Positions 1 to 7,667 are shown, counted from the first letter of the stretch. The stretch is DNA of 29,937 bases from an uncultured Bacteroidales bacterium (GCA_900321775.1 ONXE01000008.1:1-29937); one strand, 5' to 3'. Notes: a model not told the origin generated them from the sequence alone. Translations and numbers: made by a program.

Positions 1-2566
1 TGCCTACGGTTTGCCGGCAGAGCAGTATGCTATCCAAACAGGCACGCATCCCGAAGTGACCACAGCGAAGAACATAGCCCGTTATCGCGAGCAGTTGTCA
101 AAGATAGGTTTCTGCTACGACTGGGACCGCATGGTCCGCACCTGCGACCCCGACTTCTACAAATGGACGCAATGGGCTTTCATTCAGATGTTTAACTCGT
201 ACTACGACCAGGAGGCCGACAAAGCCAAACCTATCGCTGAACTCGTTAAGCGTTTCGAGAAAGAGGACCCCACATGGGCTACCAAGACCGAGCGCGAACA
301 GCAGGAGATTCTGATGAACTACCGTCTGGCGTACTTGGCTGACACGAAGGTCAACTGGTGTCCCGCTTTGGGCACGGTGTTGGCCAACGACGAAGTCAGC
401 GAGGGGCTCTCCGTTCGTGGAGGTTATCCTGTGGAACAGCGCGTGATGCGTCAGTGGAGTCTGCGCGTCAGTGCCTACGCCCAGCGCTTGCTGGAAGGCC
501 TGGACCGCATCGACTGGAGCGAGTCAATCAAAGAGACTCAGCGTAACTGGATTGGTCGCAGCGAAGGCGCAGAGATGCTCTTTCAAATCAAAGGTTTGGA
601 CGAGGCATTCACTATCTTCACTACCCGTGCGGACACAGTCTTTGGCGTGACCTTCATGGTACTGGCGCCTGAGAGTGAGTATGTGCAGAAAGTTGTGACG
701 GCTGAGCAGCAGGCCGAAGTGGAGAAGTATCTCCAGTGGGTGAAGACCCGCACCGAGCGCGAGCGTATTGCGGACCGCAAAGTGACAGGTGTGTTCGCCG
801 GCAGTTATGCTGTCAACCCGCTGACTAACAAAGAGATACCTATCTACATCTCCGACTACGTGCTTGCCGGTTACGGCACAGGTGCTATCATGGCCGTGCC
901 TGCCCACGACAGCCGCGACTACGCTTTTGCCAAGCATTTCGGCCTGCCCATTATCCCGCTTATCGAGGGCGCAGATGTGTCCAACGAGAGTTTTGATGCC
1001 AAGGAAGGCGTTATGATGAACTCGGGCTTCCTGAACGGCATGCAGGTAAAGGACGCTATCGCCGCCATGAAGGCATACATAGAGAAAGAGGGCATTGGCC
1101 GCGTAAAGGTCAACTATCGTCTGCGTGATGCTATCTTCAGCCGTCAGCGCTATTGGGGCGAGCCATTCCCTGTCTATTACAAGAACGGCATGCCGTACAT
1201 GCTGCCCGAGGAATGTCTGCCGCTGCAGTTGCCCGAAGTGGACAAGTTCCTGCCTACGGAGACCGGAGAACCGCCGTTGGGCAACGCGCGCGTCTGGGCC
1301 TGGGATACGGAGCACAAGCAGGTGGTGGATAAGAGCCTCATTGACAACAAGAGTGTTTTCCCACTGGAACTCTGCACCATGCCGGGTTTTGCGGGCTCGT
1401 CGGCTTATTACCTCCGTTACATGGATAATCACAACAACGAGGCGCTTGTCTCCAAAGAAGCCAACAACTACTGGCAGCAAGTGGACCTCTACCTGGGCGG
1501 CTCGGAGCATGCTACGGGACACCTGATTTACAGCCGTTTCTGGAACAAGTTCCTCTTCGACCTGGGCTATATCTGTCAGGACGAGCCCTTCACCAAACTT
1601 ATCAACCAGGGTATGATTCAGGGACGCTCCAATTTCGTCTATCGCTACATCGGCGAGGGCGCTACCGGCAACCTGTTCGTGTCGTTCAACCTCATCGAAA
1701 ACCCTGAATATAAGGACAAAGTGCAGCCTATCCACGTGGACGTGAACATCGTACACAACGACTTGCTGGACGTGCAGGCTTTCCGTAGTTGGTTGCCCGA
1801 GTACAAGAACGCGCAGTTCATCTATTCTGACGGTTCCACCGACGAGGACAATCCGTATATAGGTCAGGCTACGCCCAAGCAGTACATCTGCGGCTGGGCT
1901 GTGGAGAAGATGAGTAAATCGATGTTCAATGTGGTCAATCCCGACGATATCGTAGCCAAATATGGTGCGGACACACTGCGTCTGTACGAGATGTTCCTCG
2001 GCCCGCTGGAGATGTCCAAACCTTGGGACACCAACGGAATAGACGGCGTGCACCGTTTCCTCAAGAAGCTGTGGAACCAGTTCGAGAACTTGAGTGACGA
2101 TGAGCCTACGCCGGACGAGTTGCGCAGTTTGCACAAACTCATCAAGAAGGTGACTTGGGATATAGAGCATTTCTCGTTTAACACTTCCATTCCTGCATTC
2201 ATGATTGCCCAAAGTGAGCTTTCCAAGTGCAGCAAGAAACAGATTCTAAAGGAGTTTGCCGTACTGTTGGCTCCCTATGCTCCGCATATTGCCGAGGAGA
2301 TGTTCAGTCTTTGCGGCGGAGTAGGAACCGTGTTTGATGCCAAGTGGCCTGAGTGCAACGAGAAATATCTTGAGGAAAGCAATGTGAAATACCCTGTGCA
2401 GTTCAATGGCAAGGTGCGTTTCACGATAGAACTGCCCAAGACCGCCTCGCGCGAGGAGGTGGAGAAAGCCGTTCTTCAAGACGAGCAGACTCCGCGCTTC
2501 CTGAACGGTGGTTCGCCCAAGAAAATCATCGTTGTGCCCGGCAAAATCGTGAACATCGTGGTCTAA
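1..2566 (+). CDS. leuS: Leucyl-tRNA synthetase, 5'-truncated by window edge
   Basis: Class Ia aminoacyl-tRNA synthetase that charges tRNA-Leu with leucine in the cytoplasm. The frame is open from base 2 (AYGLPAEQYAIQTGTHP), so the true start and the HIGH motif lie upstream; 854 residues remain, and I estimate that about 80 are missing. The CP1 editing domain shows its T-rich stretch (TIFTTRADTVFG, about 612-647) and GTGAIMAVPAHDSRDYAF (about 874-927). KMSKS is encoded at 1907-1921. Before it lies an insertion of roughly 100 residues (about 1620-1900) that I know from Bacteroidota LeuRS and that E. coli lacks. The anticodon-binding domain and the C-terminal tRNA-binding domain follow, ending VPGKIVNIVV. 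A weak terminator follows at 2632-2657. Identity is certain; only the N-terminus is unseen. Confidence 0.97.
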   Translation, partial: AYGLPAEQYAIQTGTHPEVTTAKNIARYREQLSKIGFCYDWDRMVRTCDPDFYKWTQWAFIQMFNSYYDQEADKAKPIAELVKRFEKEDPTWATKTEREQQEILMNYRLAYLADTKVNWCPALGTVLANDEVSEGLSVRGGYPVEQRVMRQWSLRVSAYAQRLLEGLDRIDWSESIKETQRNWIGRSEGAEMLFQIKGLDEAFTIFTTRADTVFGVTFMVLAPESEYVQKVVTAEQQAEVEKYLQWVKTRTERERIADRKVTGVFAGSYAVNPLTNKEIPIYISDYVLAGYGTGAIMAVPAHDSRDYAFAKHFGLPIIPLIEGADVSNESFDAKEGVMMNSGFLNGMQVKDAIAAMKAYIEKEGIGRVKVNYRLRDAIFSRQRYWGEPFPVYYKNGMPYMLPEECLPLQLPEVDKFLPTETGEPPLGNARVWAWDTEHKQVVDKSLIDNKSVFPLELCTMPGFAGSSAYYLRYMDNHNNEALVSKEANNYWQQVDLYLGGSEHATGHLIYSRFWNKFLFDLGYICQDEPFTKLINQGMIQGRSNFVYRYIGEGATGNLFVSFNLIENPEYKDKVQPIHVDVNIVHNDLLDVQAFRSWLPEYKNAQFIYSDGSTDEDNPYIGQATPKQYICGWAVEKMSKSMFNVVNPDDIVAKYGADTLRLYEMFLGPLEMSKPWDTNGIDGVHRFLKKLWNQFENLSDDEPTPDELRSLHKLIKKVTWDIEHFSFNTSIPAFMIAQSELSKCSKKQILKEFAVLLAPYAPHIAEEMFSLCGGVGTVFDAKWPECNEKYLEESNVKYPVQFNGKVRFTIELPKTASREEVEKAVLQDEQTPRFLNGGSPKKIIVVPGKIVNIVV

Positions 2567-2631
2567 TCCGGGCCTGAACAAACCGCTGCATAAGTGTTTA
2601 TTTTAGCCTCTCTTGTAAATGGGTGATACTC

Positions 2632-2657
2632 AACTCCTTACAGGAGGGGTTATTTTT
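2632..2657 (+). terminator. Probable intrinsic terminator after leuS
   Basis: CTCCT (2634-2638) and AGGAG (2642-2646) form a 5-bp stem with a 3-nt loop. The stem can be lengthened by AAC/GTT across a GG bulge and is followed by ATTTTT. It lies 66 nt after the leuS stop and before the serpin promoter. The stem is short, so efficiency is uncertain. Confidence 0.5.
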
Positions 2658-2676
2658 AGACTGAATAAGTCAAGAA

Positions 2677-2708
2677 TTTGGTCAGTTCAAAAAAAAACAG
2701 TGCCTTTG
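2677..2708 (+). promoter_or_regulatory. Bacteroidota-type promoter of the serpin gene
   Basis: TTTG (2677-2680) is followed after 20 nt by TGCCTTTG (2701-2708), one base off the Bacteroidota -7 consensus TAnnTTTG. It lies 47 nt upstream of the serpin ATG at 2756. Confidence 0.7.
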
Positions 2709-2755
2709 CAGCGGAATTCGGAATAGTCTGAGTTCGCAATCAAAACTGAGTGAAT

Positions 2756-3949
2756 ATGAAAATGAGAAGTATTATTTGTGCACTTGTAGCGGCTCTTTTG
2801 CTTACGGGTTGCGGAGAAACTCCCCACAAGGTCAGGACTCTTGAACTGACGCCGGAGGAGAAAGTGATAAACACCAACCAGAATGGCTTTACCCTTGACT
2901 TGCTCAAGCAGGTTAGTGCCACAGAGACGGAGAGTGAGAACGTGTTTCTCTCTCCGCTGAGTGTTGCCATTGTCGGTGCGATGGTGGCTAATGGCGCTGA
3001 GGGTGAGACCCTTAATCAGATACTCCGTACGATAGGTGCCGGCGACTATAGTGTGGAAGATGCGTTTGTCAAGGTCAATAAAGACTACTACAAGGCGAAA
3101 GTGCAGAATGCTGATTTGGCTGATCCCGCGACGGCAAAACTGGTCAATAATTGGGCAAACCAAAACACCAAAGGCCTTATCCCAAAAGTGGTGGATGAGA
3201 GTATCTTCAATGAGAACCTTCGCATGATTTTGGCGAATGCCATTTATTTCAAGAGCAAGTGGAGTAGTCCGTTTGACAGTCGGTTTACCGAGGAGAGAGA
3301 CTTTACGCGTGCTGATGGTTCGCTGTCTGAAGTGAAGATGATGAATAAAGGTGGGGAGATGTATGTCACTCCGACTTCGGACGCACGAGTATTCTATTTC
3401 TCATATGATGGGTCTGAAAAACAACCAGCAGAGGCTGATACCACTCATTATGACGCGCGTATGTTGCGTTTGTATTTTAAGGATGGTGCTTATTGTGCGG
3501 ATTTCATCTTGCCGCGCAGAAATTTGTCCGTGGAGGCCTATCTTGAGGGCTTGGACTTGGAAGAACTGGCTGATTTGCAAGGGCGATTAGGACTGTATGA
3601 AGTGGAGATTCAGGTGCCCAAATGCAAACTGAAGTACCATCGTGACCTCAATGAAGATATGCAGGCGTTAGGGATGGTGGACGTATTCACTTCTAATGCG
3701 AACCTGTCGGGTATTTCGACTCAAGAGTCGCTGTGCTTAGACCGTTTGTTCCAGGACTCGTATATGGAAATGGATGAAGAAGGCGTGAAAGCGGCCGCTG
3801 TCTCAGTAGGGTTAGTGGCACCAACAGCCGCTGAACCGAGTCCGCGAGTTGACCCGTTTATCTTGGATCGTCCGTTCCTGCTGCTTATTCGCGAAGTGAA
3901 ATGCGGCACGATTCTCTTTGCCGGCAAGATTGGCAATCCCGCACAATAG
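2756..3949 (+). CDS. Serpin-family protease inhibitor, predicted lipoprotein
   Basis: A 397-residue serpin. ATG at 2756 gives a compact signal peptide with lipobox LTGC and lipidated Cys19; an in-frame GTG at 2750 is less likely. Serpin hallmarks follow in order: FLSPLSVAIVGAMVANGAEG (helix B region), NAIYFKSKW, the VKMMN breach motif, DEEGVKAAAV at the hinge, and C-terminal DRPFLLLIRE and GTILFAGKIGNP. Taking Gly343 as P15, the reactive-centre P1 residue would be Thr357 in LVAPTAAEP. The alanine-rich hinge suggests an inhibitory serpin, although P13 is Lys. Inhibitory serpins trap serine or cysteine proteases by loop insertion; lipidation suggests a cell-envelope role against host, competitor or own proteases. 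The target is unknown. It has its own promoter and stands alone. Confidence 0.9.
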   Translation: MKMRSIICALVAALLLTGCGETPHKVRTLELTPEEKVINTNQNGFTLDLLKQVSATETESENVFLSPLSVAIVGAMVANGAEGETLNQILRTIGAGDYSVEDAFVKVNKDYYKAKVQNADLADPATAKLVNNWANQNTKGLIPKVVDESIFNENLRMILANAIYFKSKWSSPFDSRFTEERDFTRADGSLSEVKMMNKGGEMYVTPTSDARVFYFSYDGSEKQPAEADTTHYDARMLRLYFKDGAYCADFILPRRNLSVEAYLEGLDLEELADLQGRLGLYEVEIQVPKCKLKYHRDLNEDMQALGMVDVFTSNANLSGISTQESLCLDRLFQDSYMEMDEEGVKAAAVSVGLVAPTAAEPSPRVDPFILDRPFLLLIREVKCGTILFAGKIGNPAQ

Positions 3950-4010
3950 AGATAGGGTCTGAGATAATCAGGGTTAGAGTGCCCCGAAATTGCCCGCAAC
4001 TCCAATAAGG

Positions 4011-4065
4011 AGCTGATAGGGACCTGATAGGGAGCAGATAGGGTGCTGATAAGAACCTGATGAAA
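4011..4065 (+). repeat. Imperfect 11-bp tandem repeat, five copies
   Basis: Five head-to-tail 11-nt units lie between the serpin stop and its terminator: AGCTGATAGGG, ACCTGATAGGG, AGCAGATAGGG, TGCTGATAAGA and ACCTGATGAAA. Copies decay toward the 3' end. The period equals about one helical turn. No coding sense is apparent. Confidence 0.8.
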
Positions 4066-4071
4066 AGAGAA

Positions 4072-4093
4072 AGAGACGCTGTTTGGCGTCTCT
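4072..4093. terminator. Bidirectional terminator between serpin and tRNA-Lys
   Basis: AGAGACGC (4072-4079) and GCGTCTCT (4086-4093) form a perfect 8-bp stem with loop TGTTTG. The plus side continues TCTGTTTT; the minus side continues into CTTTCTCTTTTC. It lies 122 nt after the serpin stop and 7 nt beyond the 3' end of the convergent tRNA-Lys, so it can end both transcripts. Confidence 0.8.
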
Positions 4094-4100
4094 TCTGTTT

Positions 4101-4176
4101 TGGTGACTCGCTTGGGGCTCGAACCCAAGACCCCCACATTAAAAGTGTGATGCTCTACCAACTGAGCTAGCGAGTC
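4101..4176 (-). tRNA. tRNA-Lys (anticodon UUU)
   Basis: Read on the minus strand, this 76-nt sequence begins GACTCGC and ends GCGAGTC-A-CCA, so the 7-bp acceptor stem is perfect and CCA is encoded. The D arm (GCTC AGTTGGTAGA GAGC), the anticodon arm with the 7-nt loop CTTTTAA, and the T arm containing GGGTTCGAGCCCC are all present. Anticodon TTT reads AAA/AAG lysine codons. It is transcribed from the promoter at 4353-4383 after a leader of about 170 nt. Confidence 0.97.
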
Positions 4177-4347
4177 TCGCGTTCGGCACTTTCGGACACG
4201 GACTGAATCTTCCGCTTGCGCTACAGACTCATTTAAGTCCTCAAGGCCTCCGCTCTCCCAACCACAACAAGTTCTTTCCTCGTAAACTCGGACGATCAGC
4301 GTCCTGTTGTGTCGGGGGCCCCATTATGGGGCGGCTTTCACGAAAAA
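4177..4347 (-). ncRNA. Structured leader RNA or small RNA ahead of tRNA-Lys
   Basis: This is the sequence between the minus-strand promoter (4353-4383) and the tRNA 5' end. It is untranslated as far as I can see and dense in hairpins. In transcript order: GGCTTT/AAAGCC; GCCCCA/TGGGGC; then a three-way junction closed by CACAACA/TGTTGTG that encloses GGACG/CGTCC and AGTT/AACT; then GACT/AGTC. No open frame with a standard start and convincing content covers it. It may be a small RNA released by RNase P cleavage at the tRNA, or only a long leader. I could not assign it to a known family. A lineage small RNA such as Bacteroidales-1 or a 6S-like RNA is possible but not demonstrated. Confidence 0.45.
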
Positions 4348-4352
4348 GCCTG

Positions 4353-4383
4353 CAAAGGTACTGCTTTTTTTTGACATGACCAA
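4353..4383 (-). promoter_or_regulatory. Promoter of the leader RNA and tRNA-Lys
   Basis: On the minus strand, TTG (4383-4381), 20 nt, then TACCTTTG (4360-4353), an exact match to the Bacteroidota primary-sigma consensus. Transcription is expected to start near 4346, about 170 nt before the tRNA. Confidence 0.85.
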
Positions 4384-4434
4384 ATATTTTGGCAGAAAAG
4401 TGAAAAAAAAAGTCATTTTTTTGCCATTTAGGTC

Positions 4435-4460
4435 AAAAAGCGATCATTTACTCGCTTTTT
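4435..4460 (-). terminator. Intrinsic terminator overlapping the end of the EEP gene
   Basis: AAAAAGCGA (4435-4443) and TCGCTTTTT (4452-4460) are perfectly complementary with an 8-nt loop. On the minus strand this is a GC-cored hairpin ending in a U run. The stop codon of the EEP gene (4450-4448) lies in the loop, so termination directly follows translation. Confidence 0.8.
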
Positions 4461-6379
4461 AGTGTCCTAATTTTTCGTCCGGAGAGGTCGAAAAGGGTGT
4501 TCTCCCTGCGGATGTATAGTTGTCCGTTAAGGAATACAATCCCTGCGTGAGTGACGTTTTGTTTGTCTGACTGTTCTTGCGAATATATGTTTTCTTCATA
4601 TATGGACGGCAAATCCGTACCGCCTTGGTTTTGTACCACGGTGATAACCGCGCTGAATATACTGTCGCAGCCCATTTGTGTTTGGAATATTTCGCTCAAA
4701 CGGAAAGTGCCAGGCTCTGTTGCGCGGAATGTCATACTTCTGAAGGTAACAGAATCTCCGACGTTGAGAGTGTGTACTTCCTTTGTTTCGTATGCCGGCA
4801 GTACGTGCAGATTCAGTGTGATGATGGAGTCGTAGCCAAAATGGTTAACAAGCGTGCCATGGTGAATACCTGCGCTTCGAACACCTTTGAACGGGGCCTC
4901 CATCACTTCTTCGTTGGAGCAGATGGTCATCTCCCAATTGGCAAAGGTGCGCATGGAGTCTCTGAACTGCTGTTGTGATATAAAGAGCCAGTCGTTCTGC
5001 TCGCTTCGTCCGTTTGCTCCTGTGAAACTACTGCCGTCGTAGTTGAGCAGTTTTGCGGGCGATGCAGTACGGTGAATTTTGTATGCGTTTCGTGCTGTGT
5101 TGGTTTCTGATGCCGAGACTTGAATAGTCTGTGCGTCTGCAGAGAGAGCAGGTGTAGCGCTTGTGCCAAATAAGCCTGTTTTTTGCAGGTAGAAGTAATA
5201 TGCTCCGGAGAACATGTTCATAGTGTAAACGCCTTGTTCTTCGGACTGTTGCGTCATAGTCCACGCATAGAGTGGTTCTTGTACGGCAGTAAGTGTGAGG
5301 TCGTTATTGCAGAGGAACGTGTGGCTTTCCGGGTGGAAGATATAGTATCGGCCTCCTGCTGTAGGGTTCTCTCCCTGCCAATTGATTTGATCTGCGTTGG
5401 TGTGATAGATGTGTGGCTGTTCGGCATGTTTCTCATACGTGAACTCCACCACTATTGGCCAATGGTCAGCGAGGGGAGTGCCTGTTGAATCCACAAAGGA
5501 GGTGTCCTGTAAGTAACTGTTCGCGGACAAAGAGTAGTTGCTGGCATTATTGTTGATATAGAACACCTTGTCCACTACTTCTCCTTTCTGGAAACCCAAA
5601 TCCCACACCATCATTGCGGGTGATCCGAACTCAGGATAGACGCCGTTGTACTCTTTTTCTATCCAAGCGTCTGTAACGGTGAAGCGTCCGTCAGCTTCAA
5701 GAGGTGCAATGAAATTGTCTATGATGCGATCTCGCGTGTATCGGCTGTTGGTGTCACCCATTACGATGATGGGACGTCCGTTGTTGGAGGATATGATCAT
5801 ACTTGCCAATTGTGACCACTGGCTCCAACGTGCAGCCAGGTCTTGTTGATCTACTTCAGCATCCATATGCACGATGTACAGGTCGATGACTACAGAATCG
5901 TGCACGGTTACCTGATAATAGCGAAAGCCTTTGTCTATCAGTTCGTCTGCTCCATTGGTAAATTTGCCGTATTTCTGATTCCATCCATAGCAATGCTCGT
6001 TGCTTACAACGAAATCGTTTCTCCAGAAAAGTTCCAATCCATCGGTGTCAAAGGAGATGTTCGCCTGATAGTTTCCTGCAGCAATGCCTCCACGGTACGT
6101 TCCGTAATTATATTCCGAGAGGTATGTTATAAGTTCGTTGTGGTAATTAAAATCTTCACTTACACCAATGATGTCGTACCCCATGGTGGCGAGTTTCTGT
6201 GAAATGGCGAGCGTTCCCTGTGCTCCGTGTCCATCGGGGTTGAGGTTAATGCCGAGAATGGAGTTGGGTAGTCCATCCACGTTCATGGCAGCAACGTTGA
6301 AGGTATTTTGAGCGTTGGCAGCAGAAGTGAGTGAGAGTGCTGCAAATAAAATGAGAGAGAGTATTTTGTTCATTTTCAT
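4448..6379 (-). CDS. Secreted endonuclease/exonuclease/phosphatase (EEP) family protein
   Basis: A 643-residue exported protein with a signal peptide (about 1-23, cleavage near ANA|Q). Residues about 25-316 form an EEP (DNase I-like) domain. Candidate catalytic positions are Asn33 (MNVDG), Glu75 (GVSED), His171 (IVHMDAE), Asp209/Asn211 (MGDTNSR), Asp270 (VVDKVFY) and Asp305-His306 (ADHWPI). The family cleaves phosphodiester or phosphomonoester bonds in nucleic acids, sphingomyelin or inositol phosphates; the substrate cannot be told here. The C-terminal half carries two weak repeats ending near GYDSIITLNL and GCDSIFSAVI, then a tail LFDLSGRKIR resembling C-terminal secretion or anchoring tails of Bacteroidota. 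ATG at 6379 overlaps the upstream TGA as ATGA, implying translational coupling. Methionine at residue 3 is an alternative start. Confidence 0.88.
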   Translation of the reverse strand: MKMNKILSLILFAALSLTSAANAQNTFNVAAMNVDGLPNSILGINLNPDGHGAQGTLAISQKLATMGYDIIGVSEDFNYHNELITYLSEYNYGTYRGGIAAGNYQANISFDTDGLELFWRNDFVVSNEHCYGWNQKYGKFTNGADELIDKGFRYYQVTVHDSVVIDLYIVHMDAEVDQQDLAARWSQWSQLASMIISSNNGRPIIVMGDTNSRYTRDRIIDNFIAPLEADGRFTVTDAWIEKEYNGVYPEFGSPAMMVWDLGFQKGEVVDKVFYINNNASNYSLSANSYLQDTSFVDSTGTPLADHWPIVVEFTYEKHAEQPHIYHTNADQINWQGENPTAGGRYYIFHPESHTFLCNNDLTLTAVQEPLYAWTMTQQSEEQGVYTMNMFSGAYYFYLQKTGLFGTSATPALSADAQTIQVSASETNTARNAYKIHRTASPAKLLNYDGSSFTGANGRSEQNDWLFISQQQFRDSMRTFANWEMTICSNEEVMEAPFKGVRSAGIHHGTLVNHFGYDSIITLNLHVLPAYETKEVHTLNVGDSVTFRSMTFRATEPGTFRLSEIFQTQMGCDSIFSAVITVVQNQGGTDLPSIYEENIYSQEQSDKQNVTHAGIVFLNGQLYIRRENTLFDLSGRKIRTLKSE

Positions 6380-7272
6380 CGTGTTGTATCTTTTTTGTTC
6401 AGAGTTTCAATACGGCGTTGGGATGTGTTGAGCATCTCTTCGAGGCGATGGATGTCGTGGAAGAGGGTGGCGAGTTGGAGGGTTTCGACGAGGGCGGCCT
6501 TGTCGTTTTTGGAGAGGACGTAGGTGTAAGGTGAGGCGGACTGGCCTTTGGCGTTGTTGCCGTGCAGGCGAACGCGAACCTTGGCGTCAGGCTGGGAAGC
6601 AATGAAAGCCAGCAGTTCTATTGCTGGGTCACCTTCCAGGGTCAGGATAGAGTGGAAACCACCGATGTTGCGCGAAGACGAAGATGCTTCGGAGTCTGAC
6701 GAAGTGGAGAAATGGTGCTCCGAGCCTTGCCAGGTGTTGCAGTCCTCGTTGGGTTGAAGACAGAGTTCTACGCCGTTTTGGACGAGGGTGGCCGAGCCGT
6801 AGTAGTAACTCTTGACGCGCGTGAGTCGGTTATCACCCACGTAGGCTTGGATGAAACAGCGCTCGGTGTTGGAAGTGGTCTGGAGCAGTCGGCTCACGTA
6901 CTGACCGTGATCTTCGTAGCGCTCGTCTTTCTCGTAGCGGAACTTCTTGAGAAGGGGGTCCACCTGGGGCAGGAGCTTCTGCAGCACGGAGTCGGCGTAG
7001 GCCGCGGTTCGTTCTGCTTCGAGCAGTGTGATGGTGTCCTGCAGCGCTTTCGCCTCGCGACGAGCGTCTACTTGTTGGCGGAAGAGGATATGTACAGAAT
7101 CGAGCTGCACTTTAGCAGCTTCGAGATTGTTTTCTTGAATGAGCGTGCGTGCCTGTGAGATACGTTCACGTGCCTGCTGTTCGGGGGCCTCGCCCTTGCA
7201 AGCAGTATAGAGTAGGGTACTTAACGCGCAGATTATCAGCGAGAAGCAGTATGTTTTGATGTTTGTATTCAT
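6376..7272 (-). CDS. Predicted lipoprotein of unknown function
   Basis: A 298-residue protein from ATG at 7272. The frame extends upstream to 7380, but the promoter at 7296-7326 lies inside that extension, so the shorter start is chosen. It opens with a signal peptide and lipobox YTAC, then a charged, probably helical or coiled-coil region (about 30-100, rich in Q, E, A, R). A folded middle follows with CFIQAYVGDNRL and a serine-rich stretch (SSDSEASSSS), then a C-terminal helix. It shares an operon with the EEP protein (ATGA overlap). I do not recognise a family with an assigned function. The envelope location and coupling suggest that the two products work together at the surface, but that is inference. 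Confidence 0.75.
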   Translation of the reverse strand: MNTNIKTYCFSLIICALSTLLYTACKGEAPEQQARERISQARTLIQENNLEAAKVQLDSVHILFRQQVDARREAKALQDTITLLEAERTAAYADSVLQKLLPQVDPLLKKFRYEKDERYEDHGQYVSRLLQTTSNTERCFIQAYVGDNRLTRVKSYYYGSATLVQNGVELCLQPNEDCNTWQGSEHHFSTSSDSEASSSSRNIGGFHSILTLEGDPAIELLAFIASQPDAKVRVRLHGNNAKGQSASPYTYVLSKNDKAALVETLQLATLFHDIHRLEEMLNTSQRRIETLNKKDTTR

Positions 7273-7295
7273 TGAGTCTGACTTGATTTTGGGTG

Positions 7296-7326
7296 CAAAG
7301 GTACAAAATAATTCTGACATATGCAA
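7296..7326 (-). promoter_or_regulatory. Promoter of the lipoprotein-EEP operon
   Basis: Minus strand: TTG (7326-7324), 20 nt, then TACCTTTG (7303-7296), an exact Bacteroidota consensus. The start of transcription is predicted near 7290, some 18 nt before the ATG at 7272. Confidence 0.85.
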
Positions 7327-7429
7327 GGGTTTGGGTAAAAAAATGCTAATCGTCTCATGAAGTAGGCAAGAAGTATGCAAGCTCCCTTCACCAGGTCCCG
7401 ATAAAAGTGGTTTGAGAGCTCATGCGGCG

Positions 7430-7450
7430 GTATTATACGTAGTATAATAC
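7430..7450. promoter_or_regulatory. Perfect 9-bp inverted repeat in the divergent intergenic region
   Basis: GTATTATAC (7430-7438), spacer GTA, GTATAATAC (7442-7450). The symmetry and AT-rich arms suit a dimeric repressor or activator site, or a short hairpin. It lies about 105 nt upstream of the lipoprotein promoter and 145 nt upstream of the rpsL promoter. About 40 nt further, GCGGGCGTG occurs twice, 16 nt apart (7490-7498 and 7506-7514). The remainder of 7327-7594 shows no gene. Confidence 0.5.
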
Positions 7451-7594
7451 TAAGGAGCAAGGCGCAAAGAACAAGGACTACTTACGTACGCGGGCGTGGG
7501 TGTGCGCGGGCGTGTGGTATATATAGAAGTGTGGTGGTTTTGTAATGTGGAGATAGCAAAATGAATTTTTTTATGCAAAAAAGTGCAAAAATAC

Positions 7595-7625
7595 TTGCGT
7601 ATGTCAGAAAAAAGCAGTACCTTTG
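7595..7625 (+). promoter_or_regulatory. Main promoter of the str-S10-spc-alpha supercluster
   Basis: TTG (7595-7597), 20 nt, TACCTTTG (7618-7625), an exact consensus match. It leaves a leader of about 100 nt before the rpsL ATG. No other convincing consensus promoter was seen between the downstream genes, so it may drive all 33 genes, though internal promoters cannot be excluded. Confidence 0.85.
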
Positions 7626-7651
7626 CAGTCCGGTTTAATGGGATAACTGTG

Positions 7652-7667
7652 CTTGTACATGTACAAG
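7652..7667 (+). promoter_or_regulatory. 16-bp perfect palindrome in the rpsL leader
   Basis: CTTGTACATGTACAAG is fully self-complementary and lies about 20 nt downstream of the predicted transcription start, 65 nt before the rpsL ATG. It could be a DNA operator or, as RNA, part of a leader hairpin. A second GTACATG follows directly, adding alternative pairings. Confidence 0.5.

Noticed and set aside
524..2212. A 562-codon open frame on the minus strand inside leuS
   Set aside because: It is fully antisense to a certain gene, has no recognisable domain, and arises from the codon bias of leuS. Similar long minus-strand frames over secY-map (21050-22366) and over rplF-rpmD (19123-20301) were rejected for the same reason.
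3721..4161. Minus-strand frame running through tRNA-Lys into the serpin 3' end
   Set aside because: The start of its product is a translation of the tRNA itself, a familiar false protein; the rest is antisense to the serpin gene.
4177..4320. Open minus-strand frame across the tRNA-Lys leader, and resemblance of short pieces (GAGGAAAG, GCGCAAGCGG, CAGTCCGTG) to RNase P RNA or a degenerate tRNA
   Set aside because: The frame has no ATG or GTG start. The RNase P-like words are short, the spacing and total length are wrong, and the helices do not correspond; treated as coincidence unless a covariance search says otherwise.
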